Part shown: in pieces, positions 1 through 10,544 of the stretch
How the letters are laid out: each line of letters starts with the position of its first letter
Position numbering within the stretch: position 1 is the first letter of the stretch
From: Macrosoma leucophasiata
Lineage: Eukaryota > Arthropoda > Insecta > Lepidoptera > Hedylidae
DNA: 64,000 nt
Direction of reading: 5' to 3'
Assembly: GCA_036365455.1 (NCBI GenBank)
Contig: JAWQUS010000017.1
Coordinates: forward strand, 2,480,001-2,544,000
Translations under genes and position numbers: made by a program
The notes under the pieces: generated by a model
Told to the model about the DNA's origin: nothing
What the model saw: the letters and a program-made list of their open reading frames with translations, nothing else
Databases searched by the model: none

Positions 1-59
1 TACCTATTTATACCCATTTATATTTCGTACGTTTCATCTATACTTAATATTATACATTT

Positions 60-125
60 GTGTGTTTGTATGTACATATGTTTGTAATGTTTTCTCGCAA
101 AAACTACTCGACCGATTTCAAAAAA
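60..125 (+). mobile_element. Fragment of a Helitron-like or G-family repeat
   Basis: CTCGCAAAAACTACTCGACC and CGATTTCAAAAAAA match the conserved middle of such repeats. Confidence 0.4.
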
Positions 126-173
126 AATATTTATGTTAGAAACTTAGATTGGTTTTAACGTATTGAAGGTGAT

Positions 174-266
174 TGTTAAGTGATGACTGCAGCCTATGGA
201 GACCCATACAAAGACCAGAGGTCCAAATGAAGATGCGTTGCCACCCCTGAGACCTTAGGATGAGAC
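174..266 (-). mobile_element. Family S fragment
   Basis: GTTAAGTGATGACTGCAGCC through GAGACCTTAGG, antisense. It is directly followed by a fragment of the MITE found complete at 41221-41346. Confidence 0.7.
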
Positions 267-335
267 TCACAAATGCCACTACGACTTCACTTTCAGCAAA
301 GTAGGTATGCTTAGAACTGCCAAAACTCATACTTT
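266..335. mobile_element. Fragment of the 126-bp MITE family
   Basis: GAGACTCACAAATGCCACTACGACTT-like sequence (start at 266) and AGCAAAGTAGG match the left end of the copy at 41221-41346. Followed by a small hairpin, AAAGCAAAGTATCAA...TTGATACTTTGCTTT. Confidence 0.6.
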
Positions 336-390
336 ACTGTCAGTGAAGACGAGTTCATAGAAAAGCAAAGTATCAAAAGTTGATACTTTG

Positions 391-680
391 CTTTTTTTAT
401 GTCAGGAAGGTTGCAAGCAAGCATGCAGCTCACATTGATGTTAAGTGATAACTGCAGCCTATACACATCTTCATAAAAACCAGAGGTCAAGATGCAGATG
501 TGTTGCCATCCCGGAGACCTAAGTTGTCAAGTCTCTGTGATAGTTATTACGGGGCCATACATTACCATCTAACCGGAACACGATATGGCTGAAGACTACC
601 ATTCGGCCGCGATAGAATAGGTAATGCGGTAGTGTCTACGCTCTCTATCTTCTACCTACACTGAAACTCTACCACCAGCC
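391..680 (-). mobile_element. Family S, subfamily B, near full length
   Basis: Starts at a T-run (antisense poly(A)), ends at CTACCACCAG (antisense 5' hairpin). Contains the subfamily B signature GATAGTTATTACGGGGCC. Confidence 0.85.
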
Positions 681-752
681 AAAAGATCATAATAATAATT
701 ATACTAGGTTCGTCTACTGATGAACGGAGTAGTAGGTATAATTATGACACGT

Positions 753-1227
753 AAAGGAGATGTTGCGAGCTCGGCTCTGGTTCGTACACGCCCTCAAAAA
801 ATGGGTAAATTAAAGAAGAATCCGAAAAAAATACAATTAATTTATTCAAGAATATATTTTAGAGTTACGACCACATTTAATTCAAACGATTTTATCATTT
901 TCAACTATATTCAACATGGCGGCGATACAGCCGACGTTTGGGACCAATCGATTTCGACAGTATTTAGAAAATGTTACTTTTTTCTTCAAGTACTACATAA
1001 TCAAAATACAATTTAAAAATGAAAATGCCAAAATGACATCGCCCGCCATATTCGCCATGTTGGTTTTGAGTTGCAATTCTAACTGCAAATAATGTTTTGT
1101 AACTGCAAACAAAGCTAAATAAGTGATTATATGCAGTAAAAAACGTTATTATATTGATTTTGCCTGTTTAATGATATTGTGTACAATACATGGCCGGAGG
1201 TCCATACATTTTTGCAACATCTCCTTT
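753..1227. mobile_element. Family M MITE, longest copy (475 bp)
   Basis: Ends AAAGGAGATGTTGC and GCAACATCTCCTTT. Related copies are at 9956-10326, 45910-46467 and 59401-59721. The inverted repeats are short (11-14 bp). Interior includes AACATGGCGGCGATACAG. An open stretch of ~98 codons crosses its left end and looks accidental. No convincing duplication, so no superfamily is assigned. Confidence 0.8.
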
Positions 1228-2896
1228 GTCTGTAATTTGACACTATTCTTCATGACACCATTGATGCGTACGCACACCATACAATCCAAGGCGTGATGTT
1301 AGAAACATATTCTTCCCCAAACATTCTGTAAAAAAGTCACATCCAACTGATCAGTTACTCTTCTTTTCAGATATCGCGTCAAGAACATTGTATAAACCCA
1401 TAACTTTACTAACCTAAATACCCTAAAACTTCCGTTGTTTGACCTTGTTGCACTAAAATCAAATAGCAAAACACTTAAGTTAGGGCATGCCTTGACTGAC
1501 ATGACACGATTTTAGTTTTCAGACTAAACTTGTTACAAGGAGTAACACGCACAAGGGGTTGATAACACCACTTAAAGCACGAAGTTTCATGTTTAATTTC
1601 GTCTATCGCATTTTTAATCTAATGGAAACAACAATGTTGTTTACAATTTTGTAAAATAAAGGTATGATTTGGATTGGGAACGATAGAATATTAATTAATT
1701 ATTTTATCGTATATTTTAACCGATAAAAAAATACAACTTTACTTAGTATTAACATTGAATCTTCAATTGGCGGATCCTAGGAGTAATAGTAGCTAGTAAA
1801 AAATAAGGCAAAAGAACCGCTATGAAAATGGGTACGGATCTGTCTTTTTCTACGGATATTCGGAACATCACTAGTTATAGGCAACATACAACTTAAAACC
1901 GCAAAGTATCGGGCTGTAAATTATTACGACATTTTCCATATTTTCATTTAACGTACCTATAAAAAAAGGTGAAACAGCTTTAGAATCAATATTATCCCAA
2001 CATTAAAAAAAAATTACCTCATCATAATAAAAAATACGTTTAATATCATGTAGTGACAATTAAGTTAACCTACTAACTTGCACTCACACAAAAAATTAAG
2101 TAACTACGACTAGTAGGTATTTAATTATTTTTTGTAATTTTTCGAGGTTCTTAGATATTTAATGTTCCATAACTAATATGTGGTGACACCATGGAAAAAA
2201 TTTTTTTTTTCAAAATAATTATAGCTACTTATTTATGCGAATCATAGTAACATGAAGTTTATATATTACATACATTTGAAGGCAAATTTAAGTTTGGATT
2301 TGAATAAACAGAGTAGGTATACGCAAATACTCACATTTACTATGTATTTTTTTCTCAAGTGACAAATCTTAAATTACTTTTTAAAATACATTGCATGCAG
2401 TTTTACTGTAATGATGGACAACTGAGAAGGCGGCATTTTTTTTTAAGAATAACATTTTATTACCACCTTTAATCATGTGGTTGAGCATTCTGTATTTAAT
2501 GAATATTAAAAGCCATTCGTCAATACAGAAGGCGACAGCCACAAAAACTGTACAAACTCATTGATATTCAACACAAAGTCGCCCACATTGTTTACTATTG
2601 ACATAAATAGATTTTATTGCTCTTTATGTCAATCGATTGTTGTTTTATCGCAAGCTGATCAATCTATTTGAATATATGGGTTCGTTACGAAACGATGGTA
2701 GCGCAGGTTGACAGTAGCCGCCATATTGAATAAACGAGGCTCTAACTGTTTTAGCAAACAAATTGACAGTTTCTTGCTATCATATCAATGTAACGGATGC
2801 TTGGAAAACTCTACACTAACTTGTAAAACAATGATTAATATACTTTTAAACCTACTAAGAGTTCTGTAGGACTTAAAACTTATTTCAAAAAGGTTT
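1228..2896. other. AT-rich DNA, no feature recognised
   Basis: No coding potential or repeat border recognised. Homopolymer A and T runs are common. Confidence 0.6.
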
Positions 2897-2985
2897 ATTG
2901 ATGGTGGGTTTGGTAGAATTTAAGTGTCGGAGCTCTAGGGCGTAGTCACCACCGCATTACCATATTTACCTGTCACCAATTGATG
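2897..2985 (+). mobile_element. Degenerate family S 5' fragment
   Basis: GGAGCTCTAGGGCGTAG and CACCACCGCATTACC match the S 5' region; the rest has decayed. Confidence 0.45.
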
Positions 2986-2989
2986 CCGT

Positions 2990-3614
2990 TCTTGCTCACA
3001 AAATTATACTAAAAATGGTACGTATTTCGGGGAAATAGGTACCTACTATTCTTCTCTGACGCACGGTAAAACTCGAACGATATACCTATGTGGCGTTATA
3101 CTGTTTTGTGTAGTTACTAAATATTGTACTTATGTTTTTTAATAAATACAAAAAAACAAACAGACAATTTATTTCTACTCAATACCAGACTCTTTAGCAA
3201 TTTAAAGATTAAAGGGTTAGAAACGTTTTCTACAAATAACTAGGGATTCCTAAAAATAAAAAAATGCCCATTAGCTCAGCTACTGTTTTATCTTTCCGCA
3301 CCGAATCGCGTGATTGGTCCGCAAATGTATATTAGCGTGCAACCGTTACGTTGCTTCAAAAACCTAATACTTTTTAAATTGCCTTAATTATGCAGTATTC
3401 ATAAAACTTGCCACAAACTAATGCATTAAAATAATTATACAAAAGAACAGCGTAAAAAGTATTGACGAGATAATCTATTTTTCAAGCGCCAATATTGGCA
3501 ATACAGACCAATATTGGGACCAACGTTACCAACATGGGGACGGTAGCAATCCAGTTAAACTTAAGTCCAGTTGTTCTATTCATTTTTATTTCAACTCGAT
3601 TATGAAACTTGAAA
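2990..3614. other. No feature recognised
   Basis: AT-rich; CAATATTGGC/CCAATATTGG motifs near 3490-3520 have a faint echo at 6831-6860. Confidence 0.5.
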
Positions 3615-3626
3615 ATGTACCTAAGT

Positions 3627-3800
3627 AACGTTTTCGTAGGTTTTCGCGAGCTTCATACATTGTAGAAATTAAACTTGCGAATTTTCTCGCGTATACAACA
3701 CTCCCAAACTTCTTACACCCGACGTTTCCGTCGCTTTCCATCTACCGTTGTCACGGGCAGACTGTCGCGAGAATATCCGCAAGTTTAATTTCTACAAAAG
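3627..3800 (-). mobile_element. U1: short retroposon-like element, 12-bp TSD, inverted 5' part
   Basis: Flanked by perfect 12-bp repeats ATGTACCTAAGT (3615-3626 and 3801-3812). Read on the minus strand it starts with TTGTAGAAATTAAACTTGCG, continues through unique sequence, then carries the reverse complement of that segment and ends CGAAAACCTACGAAAACG. The inverted arms are 3660-3691 and about 3766-3797. Confidence 0.65.
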
Positions 3801-3812
3801 ATGTACCTAAGT

Positions 3813-4158
3813 TTTTCTAGTGGTAGAGTCCCAGTGTAGAGAATTGCCATCATTTTTACCAAAAAAAAAATAGTGATCTTATTGCTGCAACTCACCTTGC
3901 TACCTTAATCAATCTAACTATCTAGGTTGTTATGAAACGCATATTTTGTAGGTAGGTGGTAGGTACATACAAATCACACAGACACCTGGCGGTTTTTAGA
4001 TTCTTCCATCAAGCTCTTTAGTTTGCAAAAAGAAATATGTTTCCGTTTTTAACAGACATATGCGAGAGTGATCTTCGACTACTATATTAATTTTCTCTTT
4101 AATCGCAATCAGTACAGTACAGTGGTTCAATTCAAAGCTGGAGTGACGTTATATACAA
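3813..4158. other. No feature recognised
   Basis: AT-rich spacer between U1 and an S copy. Confidence 0.5.
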
Positions 4159-4430
4159 TTTTACTGGTGGTATAGCTCCAGTGACGCAGCTTCCGGGTGT
4201 AGGCACTTCCGCATTACCTAATCTACTTGCCGCTAAATGGTAGTGTTCAGCACTATCGTGTTCCGTTCAGGTGGTAATCTACGGCACTGTGTTTTCCCTC
4301 ACAGAGACATAATACCTTAGGCCTCAGGCGTTGCAAGGTATTACATTAAAATATCTGGTTTCATGTAGATGTTTACTTACCAACATTATAAACTCTGTGC
4401 CTTTTTTACCACTTGATGACATAAAAAAAA
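4159..4430 (+). mobile_element. Family S, diverged, near full length
   Basis: TTACTGGTGGTATAGCTCC start, CACTATCGTGTTCCG core, poly(A) end at 4422-4430. More substitutions than the reference, so an older insertion. Confidence 0.8.
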
Positions 4431-4710
4431 CGAAACGTTGTTTGAAAACCGAAATTCCATTGAAAGCTGAGGACAAATTATTTTATCGCGTGCCATGAGT
4501 TTATCATAATATTTTGGATAGATGAAAAATCGTAGTTCGTACTGAACCATTACTTAACTACGAGTAATTTGAGAGAATCCATTTTGTCCATTAACTTTTT
4601 TTGAACTACCACAGTTACCAATGACTTACAAATAGCTCATATTATGTAACTATCTACCTACTACAAACTTTTTGGTGGAAGTAGGTTAAATAAGAAAAAC
4701 AATCGATGTT

Positions 4711-5091
4711 TGTTTTATGTTATTTCGCATTAACACATGCTTGTGAAATATATTTTTAATTAAAGAAAAATGGAAAGAAAAATTTGACTTCAGGCGAGAC
4801 TCGACCTCGCGGCCTACTGGGAATCCAGTCCAGCCGCTCTTCCAATTGAGCTACTGAAGTCCTGCCCGATTTGTCAAATCTTTCCTTCACATTTATTGCA
4901 TTGCTTTATGGTAGCAGCAGCGCCATCTATTGCCAACTATGCTAGTTAGGCAACCGATATAATAGACTTTGCAGTTTATTGAATATCGTAAAGAAGCTTC
5001 TTTGCGCGGCTAGACTAGATTCCCAGCAGGGCGCGAGTTCGAGTCTCGCCTGAAGTCAAATTTTTCTTTCCATTTTTCTTTAATTAAAAAT
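4711..5091 (+). mobile_element. T1: tRNA-derived inverted dimer, 12-bp TSD
   Basis: The element lies between direct repeats ACAATCGATGTT (4699-4710) and ACAATCAATGTT (5092-5103), 12 bp with one mismatch. It starts with an AT-rich leader containing CACATGCTTGTG, then a 76-nt antisense tRNA-like unit (4786-4861), an antisense body with CAGCGCCATCTATT, a junction near 4998-5006 at the palindrome AAGAAGCTTCTT, then the sense 3' half of the tRNA-like unit and the tail TTTCTTTCCATTTTTCTTT. The tRNA-like unit has box A-like and box B-like (GAGTTCGAGTCTC) sequences and an 8-bp acceptor stem, GACTTCAG with CTGAAGTC. The fold has a 9-nt anticodon loop, so I read it as a SINE-type pseudo-tRNA, not a working tRNA gene. 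The duplication and structure are seen; movement by reverse transcription is inferred. Confidence 0.85.
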
Positions 5092-5103
5092 ACAATCAAT
5101 GTT

Positions 5104-6164
5104 GCTTGTCTTTTGCCCGACAGTACCTACTCGATTCCTTGGTGGTCTGCAGATGTAGGTCGTCTATGGATTTTTTTGTCAACATTCTGTCAATTTTTAT
5201 GACAATTAGTGCCTCCTATAAAAAGAATAACGATATCGCCTATCATTATCGCTTGTTTATCACCTACGAAAGTGTATGTGAGATTGTAAACATGTCATGG
5301 TGTTGCATTTGTGTTAGAAATGAAATGGTGAGAGTCTAACGGCGAAAATGGCCCTAATACCAAATTGAAGTCGAAAAAAGTCGCAAATGCAGAAATCGCA
5401 AAAGAATTATGTAAGTTAATTCCTCGCCAGTAACATTTTCCTTTCTATTTCCTTATATTATTATCAGTAATAGTTTAAGTTTGTATTGGGTACGATGGGG
5501 TTGAAATGTCGTGAGACAAAATCACTTTAAAAAAAAAAAAATTACAATCGTTCAAATTTCTTCAATTACAGAAAACTTAAATTCAACAACATATCTAACG
5601 TAAAAGTTCAGTGACTGAAAAAATAGTAAAGTATCGGTTAAGTAGTAAGTAGTAAGTTCTCTTTTCGGTCATACGGGTTGATTTCTATGAATTTGCATGC
5701 ATAGTGGCTGTAATAATAATATGGAGATGAATTCACCCGCTTTCCTTCGTAAAACATAGGAATATAGAAGGATTTTTGGGGTTAAATAACATTAATACCT
5801 GTGGTGTTGATAAATCAAAAAATACAAAGAGTAACAATATATTTTATAAACTATATTTTATGTTTAGAACCCTTAAAGGAACATTGTCTTGTTTTTCCGA
5901 TTCGGACAATGTTCACCTGACTTCTGTTTTAGGCTGGAACGCCTACTGCGCTCGCGGTGAAGTAGACTAGTGCCGTCTTGAGACATGACACCTACATAAG
6001 TCCGTCCTAAAAAAAGCTTGTCTTCTGCGGAACGTTATGAGAAATGAAGATTTTCTAAAGAACAGCGAGACCGTGTCTCATAGAGTAGTAAGTGATGTAG
6101 TATTACTGGGCTCATGTGGACAGGAACTGCTGTTTTATCCCTCAAACAATACACCAGTCCACAC
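5104..6164. other. No feature recognised
   Basis: AT-rich. ATCGCTTGTTTATCACCTAC near 5250 faintly resembles the MITE interior near 12165. Confidence 0.5.
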
Positions 6165-6495
6165 TAAGGTTCATCGCTCACAACAGCCACCCGCAGCCGA
6201 CCAGCACCACCTAGTTTTACGCCGTCCACTCGTTGTCGACGGGTGGTCGACGGATGGTCCACGGGTGAATCACGCTATGTTACTTGTGAACCACTCGCGG
6301 ACCGCGGACCGCGCGCGATCCCCTTGGGAACAGCGAGTTGGATGCAAAATCAAAGCAAGACAGCCTAGTGGTCACCGAGTAATCAACTCGCCGCCCGCGC
6401 GTGAACCGGCTTGCGGCTTACGGATCGGGGTCGATGTAATGAGCGCAGACCGCCCGAGGCGGTCGGGCGCTGGACGGGTGCCGACTGACTCTAGT
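6165..6495. other. GC-rich island with short repeated motifs
   Basis: Strongly GC-rich against the surroundings. GTCGACGGGTGGTCGACGGA and GGTCCACGGGTG variants, CGCGGACCGCGGACCGCGCG and GCCCGAGGCGGTCGGGC (a hairpin) occur. A 155-codon open frame covers it on the plus strand, but its amino acid content looks like GC-driven noise. It may be a subterminal part of an unknown transposon or a regulatory GC island. Confidence 0.45.
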
Positions 6496-7620
6496 GAGCT
6501 ATGACCCTAAGAATCTTATTGATAAAAAACGACACCAGAAAGTCTGATTTAAATTGCTCACTGTCTTATCTGATTAGGTACGTTCCATAGAGCATAGAGT
6601 TGATTATTGAGACCATCTCATTTTTTATATACATCGAGCAAGTCATTATGACAAACAGCAAAACCGTATTTCATTGAGTTAATTCTTCGGATCATGAAGG
6701 GAAAAAAATCTGCCATTTCATCAACGGTCAATGACACTCACAGAGGTCTCCCACCCTAAATAATACTATTCATAGTTAGACACACTGATCTCCTTAATTA
6801 TCTAAAGCTAACCGACATTTTAACCCAAACCGCCAATATTGGTGCCAATGTTGGTGCCAACTGAAGTGTCTATAGCTAAGCCACAGGTCGCTCACCCCGC
6901 TTATGAAATATTCAATATTTTGAACACTGAAATTGGTCCGCGAACCGTACGTTTTGGTGTCATAATATTTCCATGCGATACTCGATTCATAATCGTATGC
7001 TATTTTTAAATGGGTCAACCTGTATGCTAAGTTATGAATAATTTAATGTTCTGGTTATTATAGGTTAGGATCCCACTGCAGAATCATTTCGTTCATCCAG
7101 ATATGCCGCAAACCTCATTTTTACGCATATTTATAATCTAGAAAATATTATATCCACTAGGTTGCCTATCAAAAAATGGCCGCAAGTTTTTTTTTACTGT
7201 ACCTATTCACTATTCACTCTTGGTACCTACCTAATTTGTGACTTTCTTTCTTTCGAAGCACTCGTTATCGGAGCGTATGATCTGTATCGTCTTCTAAAAG
7301 AATAAACGTATCAATCATTATCAATTCATCAGATTTGTGTGAAATAATGTAATGAGCCTTCGTACGCCTATTCTTTTACCTAGGTAACGTAAAGTACTTA
7401 GGTAAAAGTTATACCCTAATCCTCTTTCATAAATTTAATGATACGCGTTCGAAAATCTTTTGCCGAATAATTGCCAATTACCGAATATTCGTACTCACTG
7501 AATATCCACTTGACATTCGTTGAAAATAATTGGATAAATCCCAATGTAATCGAAGTGTAGGGGTTTAATGGAAAGTCATGAAGGTATACCTAGTTGTATT
7601 CAAGAAATATTAATATATTT
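6496..7620. other. No feature recognised
   Basis: AT-rich with no repeat borders that I can recognise. Confidence 0.5.
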
Positions 7621-7805
7621 GACGATCCAGTTGGTCCAGTGGCTTGTGACGGCCTCACGGGTTCGATCCCCGTACCGGGCGGGACAAATATTTGTATCGC
7701 CTTCAGATATTTGTGCCAGGTCTCGGTGTTTGTGTATGTATTGTGTGTGTACAACGGCACCCATGATACAGGTTTATACCTAGTGTGGGGCTGTCAGTGT
7801 ACCTA
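7621..7805 (+). mobile_element. tRNA-headed SINE (ACAAATATTTGT family)
   Basis: The head has GTTGGTCCAGTGG (box A-like) and GGGTTCGATCCCCGT (box B), then GGGACAAATATTTGTATC and GTACAACGGCACCCATGATA. It ends TGTGGGGCTGTCAGTGT. A second copy is at 36322-36520. Confidence 0.8.
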
Positions 7806-7838
7806 AGCGAATTTAGTTCAATTAATTTAGTGTATGTA

Positions 7839-8152
7839 ACTGCCTCTGTAGCGTAGTGGTAGCAGGCCACTACTATTACGCTGGAGGTCCCAGGTTCGAA
7901 TCCCGGGTCGGGGGCTGTCAGAGATAACGGTTTAAAAACCTTTATCTCTGGTTCTATTGAGATTTTTCCATTTTCTGGAAGTTTCTCATTACCTCGGAGT
8001 TTGATAATGTGCCCGGAGATGGCAACAGGTTCGCCACCTGTTACATGGGCCAAAACGTAAGCGGCAAATCGTGGGTTTGCATGTATGCTTGAATGCATGC
8101 ATTTACCTCTGCCTACCCCTTCGGAGATTACAGGCGTGAAGTTACGTTTAAT
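7839..8152 (+). mobile_element. tRNA-headed SINE (GGCGTGAAGTTACG 3' end)
   Basis: Head TGCCTCTGTAGCGTAGTGGT with CCCAGGTTCGAATCCCGGG box B; body CAGAGATAACGG...CCTTTATCTCTGG forms a hairpin; 3' end CCCTTCGGAGATTACAGGCG TGAAGTTACG. It starts ~35 bp after the previous SINE ends. An antisense copy is at 44325-44600. Confidence 0.82.
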
Positions 8153-8164
8153 TTATGTATTTAG

Positions 8165-8305
8165 TAGGTGATAGTGATGATGAGAGATGATGGTGGAGGG
8201 TGTCGCTACTCACCAACAGCTCGCCACAAGCTGCTCTGCCCTCTTATTATCATTATTATAACCTTTGCCTTGCCCTTCGGAGAATACAGACGTGAAGTTA
8301 CATAC
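8165..8305 (+). mobile_element. SINE 3'-end variant
   Basis: GATGATGAGAGATGATGGTG, then TTGCCTTGCCCTTCGGAGAA and ACAGACGTGAAGTTACAT, a variant of the 3' end of the preceding SINE. Confidence 0.5.
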
Positions 8306-8563
8306 AAAAGAATTTCATAATGTCACAATTAGAATGAATAAGGAAAATAAATAATATCACTTGAATATTTTCATTTCATGGAATAACATGATCACGGTAA
8401 AAGGAAATACTTAATTTTATTTGTGATTCGTTTCACTTTCCGGGAAAAGCTGGCAATGTTTAGAAAATATATTACACAGAATAACGTTAATATTATTACG
8501 TTTTCTTCTCTGAATAGAAAAAAGTACTTATTTATATCCGCTGAATATTTATTTATTTATATA

Positions 8564-8657
8564 AGAAATTAAAGAAAAAACGGAAAGAACAATTGAAGTC
8601 GCAGGCTCGATTCCTGCCCGAAGTCAAATTTTTCTTACCGTTTTTTCTATAATTTCT
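8564..8657. repeat. Short palindromic relative of family T
   Basis: A ~94-bp imperfect hairpin with AGAAATTAAAGAAAAAACGG on the left and its near complement on the right. The centre holds a box B-like GCTCGATTCCTGC and the GAAGTCAAATTTTTCTT tail signature of family T. No clear duplication was found. Confidence 0.55.
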
Positions 8658-8689
8658 AAACTTCACGATATACCTATTTTTAAATATTA

Positions 8690-9175
8690 ACTAGCTGTCC
8701 CGGCTAACTAACCGGCTTTTTACTGGTGGTAGAGCTCCAGTGACGGAGCTCGCGGGCTTAGGCACCACCGCATTACCTAATATACTTGCCGCTAAATGGT
8801 AGTGTTCAGCACTATCATGTTCCGGTCAGGTGGTAATGTACGGCCCTAGTACAGAGGCATAACACCTTAGGCCTCAGGAGTGGCAACGCATCTGCATTTT
8901 GACCTTGGTCTTTGTGTGGGTGTCTATAGGCTGCAGTCATCACTTAACATCAATGTGAACTGCATGCTTGATTGCCACTTCCATAACAAAAAAAAAAAAA
9001 AAAAAAACTTTGTATCGCCCCAGAAAAAAAAATTGTCCAAAAATTTTATGAAAAATAGATCTTGGCCGATTCTCAGACCTACCCAATATGCTCACAAAAT
9101 TTCATGAGAATCTGTCCAGCCGTTTCGGAGGAGTATGGCAACGAAAACTGTGACACGAGAATTTTATACATTAGA
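8690..9175 (+). mobile_element. G-family repeat split by an S copy
   Basis: AACTAGCTGTCCCGGC (8690) and, after the S insertion, CTTTGTATCGCCCCAG, CCGTTTCGGAGGAGTATGG and GACACGAGAATTTTATACAT. The same family is at 63281-63575. Confidence 0.65.
8717..9006 (+). mobile_element. Family S, subfamily A, inserted in a G-family repeat
   Basis: Complete from TTTTACTGG to a long A-run. It splits a CTAGCTGTCCCGG...TTTCGGAGGAGTAT repeat whose halves lie at 8690-8716 and 9007-9175. Confidence 0.88.
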
Positions 9176-9610
9176 TAAAAGTCAGGACAAGAAAGGTACG
9201 AGTATTTATTCCTGGTACGGGCGTGGTACGCTACAGTCGCAAGATGCAGATTGCATGGTCTAGCCGACTCTCGGAGCGGGGCCACTTAGCAACAACCTTG
9301 GTACGTTACATTGAACTTACGCGTACTACCAGGGCTGCCACAGACCACTTTTTTCTTTTTTTTAAACTGTAGTGGCGAACGAGTTCAGTTAACTCGCTGA
9401 TTATTTTGTTGTGACAACATTTCGGATAAAAACGTTTACGGTTATACTTTTAGGATGAATGCCTTGTTAAATGGTAGTCATGATTGAGTAACTGACATAA
9501 TAGGATAGTGATTTCGGCTTCATTGTTTAGTTAAATGCTAAAAAAAATATAAAGTTGTGGTAACTTTTAGCAAACTATTTCTTTAATCAATATATATTAT
9601 TATCTTCATA
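9176..9610. other. No feature recognised
   Basis: Slightly GC-richer around 9210-9300, without open frame or repeat match. Confidence 0.5.
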
Positions 9611-9756
9611 CCCCCTTATTCATAAACGTATTTTAGCTAAAGTGTTGCTAATCTCTCCTTTTTCTTTTTCTATCCTGCACATTTGACAATGCAACTGACA
9701 AAGACAAAGCATTCTATAGCTAAAACGTATCTAATGAACGTTTATGAATAAGGGGG
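9611..9756. mobile_element. 146-bp MITE
   Basis: Ends CCCCCTTATTCATAAACGT and ACGTTTATGAATAAGGGGG, a 19-bp nearly exact inverted repeat. The interior has TCTTTTTCTATCC and an AAAGACAAAG stretch. TTAA follows the right end. Confidence 0.82.
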
Positions 9757-9762
9757 TTAATA

Positions 9763-9955
9763 TATAAAAAATACGTGTCACAGTGTTTGTCCGCGATGGA
9801 CTCCTAAACTACTCAACCGATTTAAATCAAACTTGCACACCGTGTCCAGTTTGATCCAACTTACCAGATAGGATAGCGTACATCTCAATTTATGGTTGCA
9901 ATATTATTTAAGTACCTTAACTGCACCCGTGCGAAGCCGGTGCAGGTCGCTAGTA
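9763..9955 (+). mobile_element. Helitron-like repeat, CTAGT end
   Basis: AAACTACTCAACCGATTTAA in the middle; the 3' end GCACCCGTGCGAAGCCGGTG...GTCGCTAGT contains a short GC hairpin and a CTAGT terminus, as in lepidopteran Helitron-like repeats. Confidence 0.6.
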
Positions 9956-10326
9956 AAAGAGATGTTGCGAGCTCGGCTCTGGTTCGTACACTACCTCAAA
10001 AAATGGGTAAATTAAAGAAGAATCCGAAAAAAATACAATTAATTTATTCAAGAATATATTTTAGAGTTACAACCACATTTAATTCAAACGATTTTATCAT
10101 TTTCAATATGAATATTAGTGGAATTCGTCAAAATGACATCGCCCGCCATATTCGTAATCTTGGTTTTGAGTTGCAATTCTAACTGCAAATAATGTTTTGT
10201 AACTGCAAGCAAAGCTTAATTAGTGAATATATGCAGTAAAAAACGTTTTTATATTGATTTTGCCTGTTAATGATGTTGTGTACAATACATGGCCGGAGGT
10301 CCATACATTTATGCAACATCTCCTTT
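9956..10326. mobile_element. Family M MITE, 371 bp
   Basis: GAGATGTTGCGAGCTCGG start, GCAACATCTCCTTT end. It lacks the interior block present at 753-1227. Its left edge coincides with the CTAGT end of a Helitron-like repeat. Confidence 0.8.
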
Positions 10327-10384
10327 ATATTATTGAGCGACGAAAAAAAAACGGAGGAGGTTCTCAAGTCGACGCAAATAAGCG

Positions 10385-10544
10385 TACAGTTTACATTGAT
10401 GGTAAGTAATACAGTAGCATATAAACATTTACGGAGACTGGAGATTTCAATGTGGATGCGTTTCCACTCCTGAGGTCTTAAGTATTATGCTTCTGTGCCG
10501 AAAATTACAGGGCCGTGCATTACCACCTAACCGAAACACTATAG
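10385..10544 (-). mobile_element. Family S, 5'-truncated
   Basis: Antisense tail to middle region, ending at AACACTATAG. It abuts another S copy in the same orientation, giving a head-to-tail pair. Confidence 0.75.

Noticed and set aside
720..1016. 98-codon frame; a similar 96-codon frame at 9892-10182
   Set aside because: Both run across the edge of family M MITE copies and share only the MITE-derived part.
2897..2985. Independent regulatory element
   Set aside because: The conserved words match the 5' region of family S and are better explained as a decayed copy.
4786..4861. tRNA gene (and the similar units in T2-T5)
   Set aside because: Box A- and box B-like sequences and a cloverleaf-like fold are visible, but the anticodon loop is 9 nt, the acceptor is 8 bp, and all copies are embedded in the same mobile element.
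6037..6504. 155-codon open frame as a gene
   Set aside because: It spans a GC-rich tract, has no recognisable domain, and its Arg/Pro/Ser-rich content is what GC-rich noise gives.
7703..8098. 131-codon minus-strand frame
   Set aside because: It reads through two SINEs in antisense.
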